This document shows, one piece after another, positions 26,099 through 33,459 of a stretch of DNA of 49,362 bases. The stretch is from Terrisporobacter petrolearius (lineage in GTDB: Bacteria; Bacillota; Clostridia; Peptostreptococcales; Peptostreptococcaceae). Made by a program: the position numbers and the translations under genes. Positions within the stretch are counted from its first letter, which is position 1. Each line of letters opens with the position of its first letter. Below the pieces are notes generated by a model. That model was not told the DNA's origin. It did not search any database and worked only from the letters and a program-made list of their open reading frames with translations. The stretch spans positions 1 to 49,362 of the forward strand of contig NZ_JAHZMO010000025.1 of the NCBI RefSeq assembly GCF_020748185.1, written 5' to 3'.

Positions 26099-26853
26099 TG
26101 AACTTAATTGATGCTTTTGATATAAAAAATAAAGACGTAATAACTATTGTGGGAGCAGGGGGGAAAACATCTTTGATGTTCTCTGCTTCCTCTTTACTTA
26201 AAAAAGAGTACAAGGTGTTAGTTACAACAACAACAAATATATATGTTCCAAGGGAAAAGTTTTATGACAAGATGATAATGCTAAGTGAAATAAAAGATGA
26301 GGATTATAAAAAACTAATAGAAGAAAGTAACAAAGGAGTCTATGTAATAGGAAATAAAATAGTGAATAAGGAAGCCTCAAATAAGAGTAAAATAAAAGGT
26401 TTAAGTGTTGAAGTATTAGACAAAATAACATCTTACTTTGATATAGTAATAATAGAAGGTGATGGTTCAAAGGAAAAACCACTTAAAGGATGGCAAGATT
26501 TAGAGCCTATTGTTTATAATAAGACAACTAAAACTATAGGAGTAGTAGACATTAAAACTATAGGTTTAAATATTAATGAAGATAATATTCATAGACTGGA
26601 TGAATTTTTGAAAGTTATAAATGATGAAGAATCACAAAAAGTAAAAGTTAAACATTTAAAAAATCTTGTTTTAAATAAAAGTGGGTTATTTAAATTCTCT
26701 CAAGGAGAAAAAATTTTATTTATTAATAAAGCAGAAAACATAGGAGATAAAAAAAATGCTGTTTTACTTACAAATAAAATAAAAGATGAAAACTCATCAT
26801 ATATTAATAAATTTATATATGGAAGTATACTACAAAATGAGTTCTTAGATTAA
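26098..26853 (+). CDS. yqeC: Selenium cofactor biosynthesis protein YqeC
   Basis: This 251-residue P-loop protein of the YqeC family (TIGR03172) starts with the nucleotide-binding loop TIVGAGGKTSLMF (about residues 17-29) and has VVTTTTNIYVP-like and VIIEGDGSKEKPLKGW (about 119-134) segments. The family co-occurs with selenium-dependent molybdenum hydroxylases and orphan SelD proteins, and is thought to help build or insert the selenium-containing molybdenum cofactor. The ATG overlaps the stop codon of the large subunit. Followed by 193 bases with no clear gene before the acidic membrane protein. Confidence 0.88.
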   Translation: MNLIDAFDIKNKDVITIVGAGGKTSLMFSASSLLKKEYKVLVTTTTNIYVPREKFYDKMIMLSEIKDEDYKKLIEESNKGVYVIGNKIVNKEASNKSKIKGLSVEVLDKITSYFDIVIIEGDGSKEKPLKGWQDLEPIVYNKTTKTIGVVDIKTIGLNINEDNIHRLDEFLKVINDEESQKVKVKHLKNLVLNKSGLFKFSQGEKILFINKAENIGDKKNAVLLTNKIKDENSSYINKFIYGSILQNEFLD

Positions 26854-27046
26854 TAGTAAACATAGCACCAAATATAGAAATATACCGTTATAAAGAACTT
26901 AGAAAATTATGAAGTATTGTACAAATATAGAAAATGAGTTCAAATATGTAGTAGTATAAAATTAGAAGGTTATAAACTAGTACCTGTATTCTTATTAGAA
27001 GAAGAATAGTTTTTTAGAAAAATAATGATTTTAGGAGAATTATGAA

Positions 27047-27397
27047 ATGAATAATAAGGTAAATAATAATGATATAGCTACTAAAAATTTGAACAGTTCA
27101 CCAAATTACAACAAAGATAAGAATGTGTATTTTACATATTATATAGCAGGGTTAATAATATTGGCGGTATTTTTAAATTTAGCTGTAAAAATTGATAGTA
27201 CAGATGAGTATTATGAAAAATATTATGTACTAGAAGAGTACATGAATAATTACGAAGATATACACGATAACCAAGACACAGATGATAATGAAGACATGGA
27301 CAATAATGAAGATTTAGATAATAGTAATGAAAATAATGAGTATACAAATGAAGAAGAGAATCCTCATACTGATACTTACATAAATGAAGAATATTAA
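27047..27397 (+). CDS. Small single-pass membrane protein with acidic Asn/Asp/Glu-rich tail
   Basis: This 116-residue protein has an Asn-rich N-terminus, one predicted membrane helix (about residues 29-46, FTYYIAGLIILAVFLNLA) and a very acidic, low-complexity C-terminus with repeated DxxDTDDNEDMDNNEDLDN-like units. It is not a family I recognise. A ribosome site AGGAG at 27033-27037 is well spaced from the ATG at 27047; an earlier ATG at 27042 is closed at once by a stop. It lies inside the SDMH accessory operon between yqeC and mocA, which is unusual. Predicted topology places the acidic tail outside or inside with equal plausibility; metal or cation binding is only a guess. Confidence 0.6.
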   Translation: MNNKVNNNDIATKNLNSSPNYNKDKNVYFTYYIAGLIILAVFLNLAVKIDSTDEYYEKYYVLEEYMNNYEDIHDNQDTDDNEDMDNNEDLDNSNENNEYTNEEENPHTDTYINEEY

Positions 27398-27433
27398 AAC
27401 ATTTTTAATGAATTAACAAAAAGGATGATAAAC

Positions 27434-28033
27434 TTGATTTCAGCAATAATTATGGCCTCAGGATTTTCAAAACGTATGGGTCAAAACAAACTTCTTATGC
27501 GGTACAATAATAAGTTTTTAATTGAGTACACTTTAAATATAATATCAGAATGTAATTTTAAGCAGAAAATATTAGTTACTCAATATGAAGAAATAAAAGA
27601 GTTTGGAGAAAAATTAAATTATAAAGTAGTAAGTAATATATCACCTAATAAAGGTCAAAGTGAGTCTATAAAACTAGGAGTAAAAAACTGCGGTTATTGC
27701 CAAGGATATATGTTTTTTGTTGGAGATCAGCCTCTTATAAATAAAAAGGATATAGAAAAGCTAATAAAAGTTTTTAAAGAAGATACAGATTATATTGTTA
27801 TACCAAAGTATAAAGATAGTAGCGGAAATCCAGTCATATATCCAAGTAAATATAAAGAACAGTTGTTAAATTTAAGAGGAGATAAAGGTGGTAAAAGTAT
27901 CATAAAATCTTCACACAAAATAAAATATGTTAATGTTAGTGAAAATACTTTATTTGATATAGATAATATAGACGATTTTAATAATCTTTTAAGAAGAAGG
28001 GCAGAAAATGAAAAAGGACATAATAGTAATTAG
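27434..28033 (+). CDS. mocA: Molybdenum cofactor nucleotidyltransferase (MocA-like)
   Basis: This protein of about 199 residues, from the NTP-transferase family related to MobA, matches MocA/EF2563-cluster cytidylyltransferases (TIGR03310) that convert molybdopterin to the cytosine dinucleotide form. Motifs seen are the N-terminal AIIMASGFSKRMGQNKLLM nucleotide-binding loop, FVGDQPLI (about residue 96) and a C-terminal GDKGGK segment. The frame is open from an ATG at 27425, but that codon abuts its AAAGG. The TTG at 27434 has a proper distance from AAGGATG and gives the family-typical start M-I-S-A-I-I-M-A-S-G. It overlaps yqeB by 26 bp. Confidence 0.87.
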   Translation: MISAIIMASGFSKRMGQNKLLMRYNNKFLIEYTLNIISECNFKQKILVTQYEEIKEFGEKLNYKVVSNISPNKGQSESIKLGVKNCGYCQGYMFFVGDQPLINKKDIEKLIKVFKEDTDYIVIPKYKDSSGNPVIYPSKYKEQLLNLRGDKGGKSIIKSSHKIKYVNVSENTLFDIDNIDDFNNLLRRRAENEKGHNSN

Positions 28034-28829
28034 GGGTGGTGGAGATATAGCCACAGGAACCATACACAAGCTTCATAGATGTGGATTTAAAGTAGTAATT
28101 CTAGAAATAGAAAACCCGTCTGCCATAAGGAGATCAGTGTGCTTTAGTGAGGCTGTATATGAAAATAAAATTGTTGTGGAAAATGTTGTATGTGAAAAAG
28201 CAAGTAATTTAGAGGAAGTATACTCTATCTTAGATAGAAATAACATTCCTATGATTATAGACCCATTTGGAAAATATATTGAAAAATTAAAACCATTTGC
28301 ATTAGTAGATGCTATATTAGCAAAGAAAAATTTAGGTACAAAAAAGGATATGGCACCAATAACCATAGCATTAGGACCGGGGTTTTGTGCAGGAGAAGAT
28401 GTGGATATGGTAATAGAGACTATGAGAGGTCATGACTTAGGAAGAATAATAGAAGTAGGATACGCTATTGCCAATACAGGTGTACCTGGACCTGTAAAAG
28501 GAGTAAGTGAAGAGAGGGTAATATATTCGCCATCATCAGGGATAATATCAAGTACGAGAGAAATTGGTGATATAGTAAAAAAAGGAGAAGTTATAGCAAA
28601 AATAAGTAATACTGAAAATGAAACTGAAGTAAAAGCCACCATAGATGGTGTTTTGAGAGGTATAATTAGAGATAAAAGTAAGATAAAAGAAAGATTAAAA
28701 ATAGCTGACATTGACCCACGTATAGAAGAAGTAAAAAATTCATATACCATATCTGACAAAGCTAGAACAATAGCGGGGGGAGTATTAGAAGCTATATTAT
28801 ATATGAAACAAAAACATGAGGTTAGATAA
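28008..28829 (+). CDS. yqeB: Selenium-dependent molybdenum cofactor protein YqeB
   Basis: This 273-residue protein of the EF2563/YqeB family (TIGR03309) is a marker of selenium-dependent molybdenum hydroxylases. It has an N-terminal Rossmann-like VIRGGGDIATGTIHKLHRCGF (about residues 6-26), an APITIALGPGFCAGEDVDMVIETMRGHDLGR block (about 115-145, with a cysteine in GPGFCAG) and a lipoyl-like C-terminal segment (SGIISSTREIGDIVKKGEVIAKI). It is thought to act in selenium insertion or maturation. It overlaps mocA and abuts xdhC, giving a tight accessory operon. Confidence 0.92.
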   Translation: MKKDIIVIRGGGDIATGTIHKLHRCGFKVVILEIENPSAIRRSVCFSEAVYENKIVVENVVCEKASNLEEVYSILDRNNIPMIIDPFGKYIEKLKPFALVDAILAKKNLGTKKDMAPITIALGPGFCAGEDVDMVIETMRGHDLGRIIEVGYAIANTGVPGPVKGVSEERVIYSPSSGIISSTREIGDIVKKGEVIAKISNTENETEVKATIDGVLRGIIRDKSKIKERLKIADIDPRIEEVKNSYTISDKARTIAGGVLEAILYMKQKHEVR

Positions 28830-29624
28830 ATGGACGAAAATTTATTAAAAAAAATATACAATGAAGTGAAAAAAGGATACAAAGTGGCCTTTGCCACAAT
28901 AACAAAAACAATAGGCTCTACACCTGGAAAAATGGGAGCAACTATAGCTGTATTTGAAGGTGGCGATGTTATGGGAACTGTTGGTGGTGGAATGATAGAA
29001 CACAAAGTTATAAACAAATGTATTGAATGTTTGACAAGTGGAGACGATTGCAACTTTGAATATACTTTAAATGATTCTGGAAATTTAGGTATGCAGTGTG
29101 GTGGAACTGCTTATGGATATATAAAAATATTTAAACCAAAGCCAAAACTTTTAATAATAGGTGGTGGACATATAGGTTTGGCACTATTTAAAATAGCCAA
29201 GAATTTAGACTTTTACACTGTCGTAGTAGATGATAGAGAAGAGTTTGCAAATACTGGTAGATTTGAAAATGCAGATGAGATTTATGCTGGAGACATAAGT
29301 GAAATAGTTGAGAATACGGAAATTAACGATAATACATATGTGATTATAGCCACCAGAGGATATGAAGGTGATCTTAGAAGTTTAAGAAGTGTAATAAATA
29401 GAAACGCCAACTATATAGGTATGATAGGTAGTAGAAAAAAATGGATCAAAGTTAAAGATACTTTAATTGAAGAAAATGTAAGTGAAGAAAAACTAGATAA
29501 TGTTTATGCTCCTGTTGGTATAAATATTTCATCTAACGATGTGGATGAGATAGCTTTTGGAATAATGGCTGAGATACTTTTTGTTAAAAATAGAGGGACT
29601 CTTACTCATAGGAGAGATAAATAG
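28830..29624 (+). CDS. xdhC: XdhC-family molybdenum hydroxylase maturation factor
   Basis: The 264-residue protein has an N-terminal XdhC/CoxI domain (TITKTIGSTPGKMGATIAVFEGG, then GTVGGGMIEHKV, about residues 22-60) and a C-terminal Rossmann-like XdhC_C domain (LLIIGGGHIGLALFKIA, about 109-125; ATRGYEGDL; GMIGSRKKW). XdhC binds molybdenum cofactor, protects its sulfido form and delivers it to xanthine dehydrogenase. In this setting it is likely to serve the selenium-containing cofactor. The ATG follows the yqeB stop directly. It is the last gene of the operon; no hairpin with a T-tract follows until 29940. Confidence 0.93.
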   Translation: MDENLLKKIYNEVKKGYKVAFATITKTIGSTPGKMGATIAVFEGGDVMGTVGGGMIEHKVINKCIECLTSGDDCNFEYTLNDSGNLGMQCGGTAYGYIKIFKPKPKLLIIGGGHIGLALFKIAKNLDFYTVVVDDREEFANTGRFENADEIYAGDISEIVENTEINDNTYVIIATRGYEGDLRSLRSVINRNANYIGMIGSRKKWIKVKDTLIEENVSEEKLDNVYAPVGINISSNDVDEIAFGIMAEILFVKNRGTLTHRRDK

Positions 29625-30255
29625 GGTAAAGGTATATGGAAAAATAAGAGCTTCCTCCTTGAATTATACAATTTAGGAATTATAAATTATTGAAATCCAC
29701 GAAAAGATATTAATATGATTTTTTAAATTATTATATTTTCTAGAATTAAAGAAAGAGATTTATATTATAGAGTTCTAGTAAGTGATGTTTTTAATAAATT
29801 TATATAAATAAGTATTTAAAAAATTAAATAAATAGAATATGAAAATTATAAGTATAATAAACAACAGTTTATTTACAAATATTAATTTTTATTAAAAAAT
29901 ATTATTATTAAAGTGAATTAAATATTAAACAAAAGAAGTACACATGTAGTGCATTGAACGTAAATCTGATTACGGTACAAAATGCTTATATGTGTCTTTT
30001 TGTTGTATAAGGTTTAAATCTTAAAGATGAAGTGATTAAGTCAATAAATCAAGTAAACTAATTATTAGATAGTTGTTGAGTTTATAAATAGAGCATTTAA
30101 TAGTGGGTATTAAAAGGTTGAAAAGATTGAACAGTTTAAACAATTTAACCTACTGGAATAATAAATAATTAAAAAATAAAATTAATATAATTAATCAATC
30201 TAAAAAGTATGAGTATTATAAAGAGTTTTAAAAAAAATGTAACATTTTTTATAAG
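29625..30255 (+). other. Long AT-rich intergenic region upstream of the sigma-54 promoter
   Basis: About 630 bases without a credible gene on either strand. The notable contents are a long hairpin with a T-tract at 29940-30001 and, nearer the sigma-54 promoter, an imperfect dyad AGGTT (30115-30119) ... AACCT (30147-30151) enclosing the palindrome GTTTAAAC (30134-30141). The latter sits 105-140 bp before the -24 element, the right distance for an enhancer-binding site, but is unproven. The rest appears featureless. Confidence 0.6.
29940..30002 (+). terminator. Long three-part hairpin with T-tract (terminator or end of a small RNA)
   Basis: ACACAT (29940-29945) pairs with ATGTGT (29990-29995), GCATT (29951-29955) with AATGC (29981-29985) and CGTAA (29959-29963) with TTACG (29970-29974), closing an ATCTGA loop; CTTTTTG follows. 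It is 316 bp beyond xdhC, so it may end that operon's read-through or a separate short transcript. Confidence 0.6.
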
Positions 30256-30272
30256 TTGGCATGGTATTTGCT
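30256..30272 (+). promoter_or_regulatory. Sigma-54 (-24/-12) promoter of the ridA operon
   Basis: TTGGCATGGTATTTGCT matches the sigma-54 consensus TTGGCACR-N4-TTGCW with one change. The -24 GG (30258-30259) and the -12 GC (30270-30271) are spaced exactly as required. It lies 73 bp before ridA. The activator gene at 31149-33203 encodes a GAFTGA-containing enhancer-binding protein. The identical elements recur at 33401-33417. Confidence 0.85.
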
Positions 30273-30344
30273 TTAATATAAACTAAGAATTTGGTGATAC
30301 CAGATTATTAAGATTTATATAAACATAAGGAAGGTGAATTTATA

Positions 30345-30719
30345 ATGAAAATACTTGAAACAACAAATGCACCAGGGGCTATAGGACCTTATTCACAAGG
30401 ATATCAAATAGACAACTTTGCATTTACATCAGGTCAAATACCAGTAAATCCAGAAAATGGATCAGTACCAGAAGGGATATCGTTACAAGCGGAACAAAGT
30501 TGTAAAAATGTTAAAGCTATATTAGAGTCAGCTGGAACTAACATAGAAAATGTATTTAAAACAGTATGTTTCTTAGCTGATATGGCAGATTTTGCAGCAT
30601 TTAATGAGGTATACGCAAAATACTTTATATCTAATCCAGCTCGTAGTTGTGTAGCAGTTAAAGAATTACCAAAGGGTGTGCTTTGCGAAATAGAAGCTAT
30701 AGCTGTTATAAATAAATAA
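30345..30719 (+). CDS. ridA: RidA-family enamine/imine deaminase
   Basis: This 124-residue RidA (YjgF/YER057c/UK114) protein is of standard length. Motifs visible are NAPGAIGPYSQGYQI at the N-terminus, FTSGQIPVNPE (about residues 28-38), the catalytic-site arginine in NPARSCVAVKELPKGVLCEIEAIAV (Arg101 region) and the terminal glutamate. RidA hydrolyses reactive enamines such as 2-aminoacrylate formed by PLP enzymes acting on serine, cysteine or cystathionine. The gene follows a sigma-54 promoter and is 42 bp upstream of a thioredoxin-fold gene; a PLP C-S lyase under a matching promoter lies 2.7 kb away, suggesting a shared task. Confidence 0.93.
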   Translation: MKILETTNAPGAIGPYSQGYQIDNFAFTSGQIPVNPENGSVPEGISLQAEQSCKNVKAILESAGTNIENVFKTVCFLADMADFAAFNEVYAKYFISNPARSCVAVKELPKGVLCEIEAIAVINK

Positions 30720-30761
30720 AAAATTTACATAAAAATTATAAATTAAAAGGAGAGAATTATT

Positions 30762-31016
30762 ATGAAAATAACTGTAGTAGGAAGTCATTTATGCCCAGAT
30801 ACATTATATGCATTATGCCAATTAAGAGATAGAAATATAGAGGTTGATTTTAAAAATTTGTCAGCAAGTTTACCAGATTTAAAAGAATATTTAGTTCTTC
30901 GTCAAGGTTTAGATATATATGAAAATGTAAGAGCTACAGATGGTATAGGAATACCATGTTTTATATTAGAAAATGGAACTAAAACATTAGATTTAAATGA
31001 AGTATTAGGAAAATAA
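30762..31016 (+). CDS. Glutaredoxin-like small protein with CPDT motif
   Basis: This 84-residue thioredoxin-fold protein begins KITVVGSHLCPDTLYALCQL. The N-terminal CxxT motif (Cys11-Pro-Asp-Thr) takes the place of the CxxC of glutaredoxins, and IGIPCFILENG near residue 66 supplies the conserved cis-proline region with a second cysteine. It is annotated in clostridia as a glutaredoxin-related protein; the substrate is unknown. Co-transcribed with ridA from the sigma-54 promoter, with AAAGGAGAG as ribosome site and a strong terminator after it. A role in thiol or persulfide chemistry linked to cysteine breakdown is an inference. Confidence 0.8.
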   Translation: MKITVVGSHLCPDTLYALCQLRDRNIEVDFKNLSASLPDLKEYLVLRQGLDIYENVRATDGIGIPCFILENGTKTLDLNEVLGK

Positions 31017-31035
31017 TTTAATAGCGATTATATTG

Positions 31036-31070
31036 ATAAGCCACCTTTTTATAAAAGGTGGCTTATTTTA
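31036..31070 (+). terminator. Rho-independent terminator after the ridA operon
   Basis: A perfect 14-bp stem, ATAAGCCACCTTTT (31036-31049) with AAAAGGTGGCTTAT (31053-31066), then TTTATTA. It isolates the operon from the activator gene. Confidence 0.92.
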
Positions 31071-31148
31071 TTATGAAATTTGATTTTCAAATAGATTATT
31101 GATATAATTGGACTTAATAAATATATGGATGGTTTACAAGGAGCGATT

Positions 31149-33203
31149 ATGGAAAAAAGAGAACTAGCTATAATAACACTGAAAAAAGATGCAGGAGAGG
31201 TTTATTCAAATCAAATAAAGTATTTTTTAGGCAACAATATAAAAATAAACCTTTATTCTTTTGAAGAAGATAATCTTAATTTATTACATGAAAAACTAAT
31301 CGTTCTTTCTGTTAGATTAAAATATGATGAAATCTCAGCAATGTGTGCACATGATACACAAATAATCATACCTAATTTAACCTTCGAAAAATCCAGTGTA
31401 AAAAAAATCTCAAAACTAGATGAACACAAGAAGGTATTTGTATATAATTTATCTAAAAGTATGGCACTTGAAACTATAACGATTATACATAAGTTAGGAA
31501 TTAATATACAAAACTTTATACCTAGCTACCCTGGAGCTGATAATATTTTACCGGATTCTATAGTTTTATCACCAGGAGAAGAAATTTTAATAGATTGTCA
31601 TAATTGTAAAATAATTGACCTTGGATATAGAATAATAGATCTAGGATGTATAGCTGATATAGCAATTCACTTAGATTTAAAGCACTTAATAAGAGAGGAT
31701 TTATTGAATAAATTTATAGCTAAAGTTGTTCCTACTAGCTACATTACAGAAAAACTTTTATTAAGCCAAACTAGACTAGAAAATAAATTTGATTTTTTAT
31801 TGGCATCAATAGATGAAGGCCTTGTGTGTATAAGTGAAGATAAAATTGTTCAGTTTTACAGTCATGTGGCAAGAGAGATACTATATGTAAATGAAAATGG
31901 AATGACTGGAAAATATATTGGTGATTATATAAAATCTTTTGATTTTAGACAGTTAAAGAAGGAATGTGCAAATATACAAAAGGTTGTTAGAGTTAAAAAT
32001 ATAGATATAAATTTAGATATTAGATATGCAGATATATGCGGATTTAGAGGTTTTATAATAAAACTTGCTAAGTTTTATGCATCTGAAAAAAAGCAAGCAA
32101 AGCTTAGAGCCCAGCTTATGAATTCTGGAAATGTTAGCAAATATAATTTTGAAGATATAGTTGGATGCAGTGAATCTATTATGGAAAGTAAAAAAATTGC
32201 CTATAAAATGGCTCAATCAAATTCTTCTATACTGATAATTGGTGAAAGTGGTACAGGAAAAGAACTTTTTGCTCAATCTATCCACAGTGCATCTTATAGA
32301 AGTGAAGGTCCATTTGTTGCGGTAAACTGTAGTACTTTTCAGGAGGGTCTTTTGCAAAGTGAACTTTTTGGTTATGATGAGGGAGCTTTCACAGGTGCAA
32401 AAAAGGGTGGAAAGATAGGACTTTTTGAAATGGCTAATAAAGGAACTATATTTTTAGATGAAATTGGAGAGATGGATTTAAATTCACAGGCTAGCCTGCT
32501 TAGAGTCATACAAGAAAGACAAATTAGAAGAGTTGGTTCAGATAAGGTTGTTGATCTAGATATAAGAATTGTAGCAGCTACAAATAGAGATTTAAAGAAA
32601 TTAGTTTGTGAAGGTAAATTTAGAAAAGATTTATTTTATAGATTAAATGTTCTACCTTTAAAAGTAAGTCCATTGAGAGAACGGGTAGATGATTTATTTT
32701 TAATATTTGAATCATTTAAGAAAAATTTAGATGCTAATTTTATACTTTCAGATGAAGTTGTAGATATATTTAAAAGATATAATTGGGACGGAAATATAAG
32801 AGAATTAAGTAATTTAGCTGAGTATTTTTCATATACAGGTAAAGATATAATTGAAGTGTCTGATCTACCAGAATATATCATTGAATCTTTAGAACAAAAA
32901 GATCCTTGTGAAGAAATAGCAAAAGAAGAAAAAAGCTATGATAAATTTAAATTTAAGAGACTTATAAGTGATTATATTTTTGTACTTAACAAAATGAATC
33001 AGGCTTATAATCTTAAACAAAGAATAGGAAGAAAGAAAATATACGAATATGCATTGGAAGAACAAGTGTTTTTAACCGAACAACAAATTAGAAGTATTCT
33101 CCTTGAACTTCAAGAATATGAACTTGTAAAAGTTTTATCAGGACGTGGAGGATCTATAGTTACTGAAAAAGGAAGAACATTTTTAAAAGAACATGGAAAT
33201 TGA
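31149..33203 (+). CDS. Sigma-54-dependent transcriptional activator (enhancer-binding protein)
   Basis: This protein of about 684 residues has an N-terminal sensory region I cannot assign (about 1-210, with PSYPGADNILP), a PAS-like domain (about 215-325) and a central AAA+ sigma-54 interaction domain (about 340-570) with Walker A GESGTGKE (365-372), an intact GAFTGA loop (412-417) and Walker B GTIFLDEIGEM. The C-terminus (about 600-684) is not a Fis-type helix-turn-helix but looks like a winged helix (TEQQIRSILLELQEYELVKVL, GGSIVTEKGRTFL). The frame is open from 31125, but the ATG at 31149 has AAGGAG at 31138-31143. It sits between the two sigma-54 promoters it presumably activates. Confidence 0.92.
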   Translation: MEKRELAIITLKKDAGEVYSNQIKYFLGNNIKINLYSFEEDNLNLLHEKLIVLSVRLKYDEISAMCAHDTQIIIPNLTFEKSSVKKISKLDEHKKVFVYNLSKSMALETITIIHKLGINIQNFIPSYPGADNILPDSIVLSPGEEILIDCHNCKIIDLGYRIIDLGCIADIAIHLDLKHLIREDLLNKFIAKVVPTSYITEKLLLSQTRLENKFDFLLASIDEGLVCISEDKIVQFYSHVAREILYVNENGMTGKYIGDYIKSFDFRQLKKECANIQKVVRVKNIDINLDIRYADICGFRGFIIKLAKFYASEKKQAKLRAQLMNSGNVSKYNFEDIVGCSESIMESKKIAYKMAQSNSSILIIGESGTGKELFAQSIHSASYRSEGPFVAVNCSTFQEGLLQSELFGYDEGAFTGAKKGGKIGLFEMANKGTIFLDEIGEMDLNSQASLLRVIQERQIRRVGSDKVVDLDIRIVAATNRDLKKLVCEGKFRKDLFYRLNVLPLKVSPLRERVDDLFLIFESFKKNLDANFILSDEVVDIFKRYNWDGNIRELSNLAEYFSYTGKDIIEVSDLPEYIIESLEQKDPCEEIAKEEKSYDKFKFKRLISDYIFVLNKMNQAYNLKQRIGRKKIYEYALEEQVFLTEQQIRSILLELQEYELVKVLSGRGGSIVTEKGRTFLKEHGN

Positions 33204-33212
33204 AATCTAGAC

Positions 33213-33262
33213 AAAAACAGGTTGAATTGGGTGAAATGTATAACCGTTAAACCTGTTTTTTT
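33213..33262 (+). terminator. Rho-independent terminator after the sigma-54 activator
   Basis: AAAAACAGGTT (33213-33223) pairs with AACCTGTTTTT (33250-33260), with a long partly structured loop and more T residues after it. Confidence 0.8.
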
Positions 33263-33400
33263 ATTTGCTGGTTACTTTTATAATAAAAACTAATAAGTTA
33301 AAAAAAATTGAACAAAAACAATTATATTTATTTAATTTAAAATAAAAAATACTGTTTAAATTTCAATGCTTTTAATAAATATAAAAAATAATGATAAAAC

Positions 33401-33417
33401 TTGGCATGAATATTGCT
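33401..33417 (+). promoter_or_regulatory. Sigma-54 (-24/-12) promoter of the aminotransferase-nhaC genes
   Basis: TTGGCATGAATATTGCT has the same -24 and -12 sequences as the promoter at 30256-30272, with only the N4 differing, and correct 12-base spacing (GG 33403, GC 33415). It lies 43 bp upstream of the start at 33460, inside an in-frame open extension, which supports the downstream start. The terminator of the activator gene is just upstream. Confidence 0.85.
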
Positions 33418-33459
33418 ATATATAATTATAAAATAAAAAATATTGGAGGTATAGCAATT

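Noticed and set aside
26854..27046. Possible remnant frame ending KLEGYKLVPVFLLEEE before the acidic protein
   Set aside because: Too short, interrupted upstream by stops and not recognised; left as non-coding.
28430..29053. 207-residue minus-strand open frame across yqeB/xdhC
   Set aside because: Shadow of two well-supported genes; no start signals.
33213..33260. AGGTTGAA ... AACCT as an enhancer site for the second sigma-54 promoter
   Set aside because: It resembles the sequence at 30115-30151, but here the same bases form the terminator stem of the activator gene, so the similarity may be coincidental.
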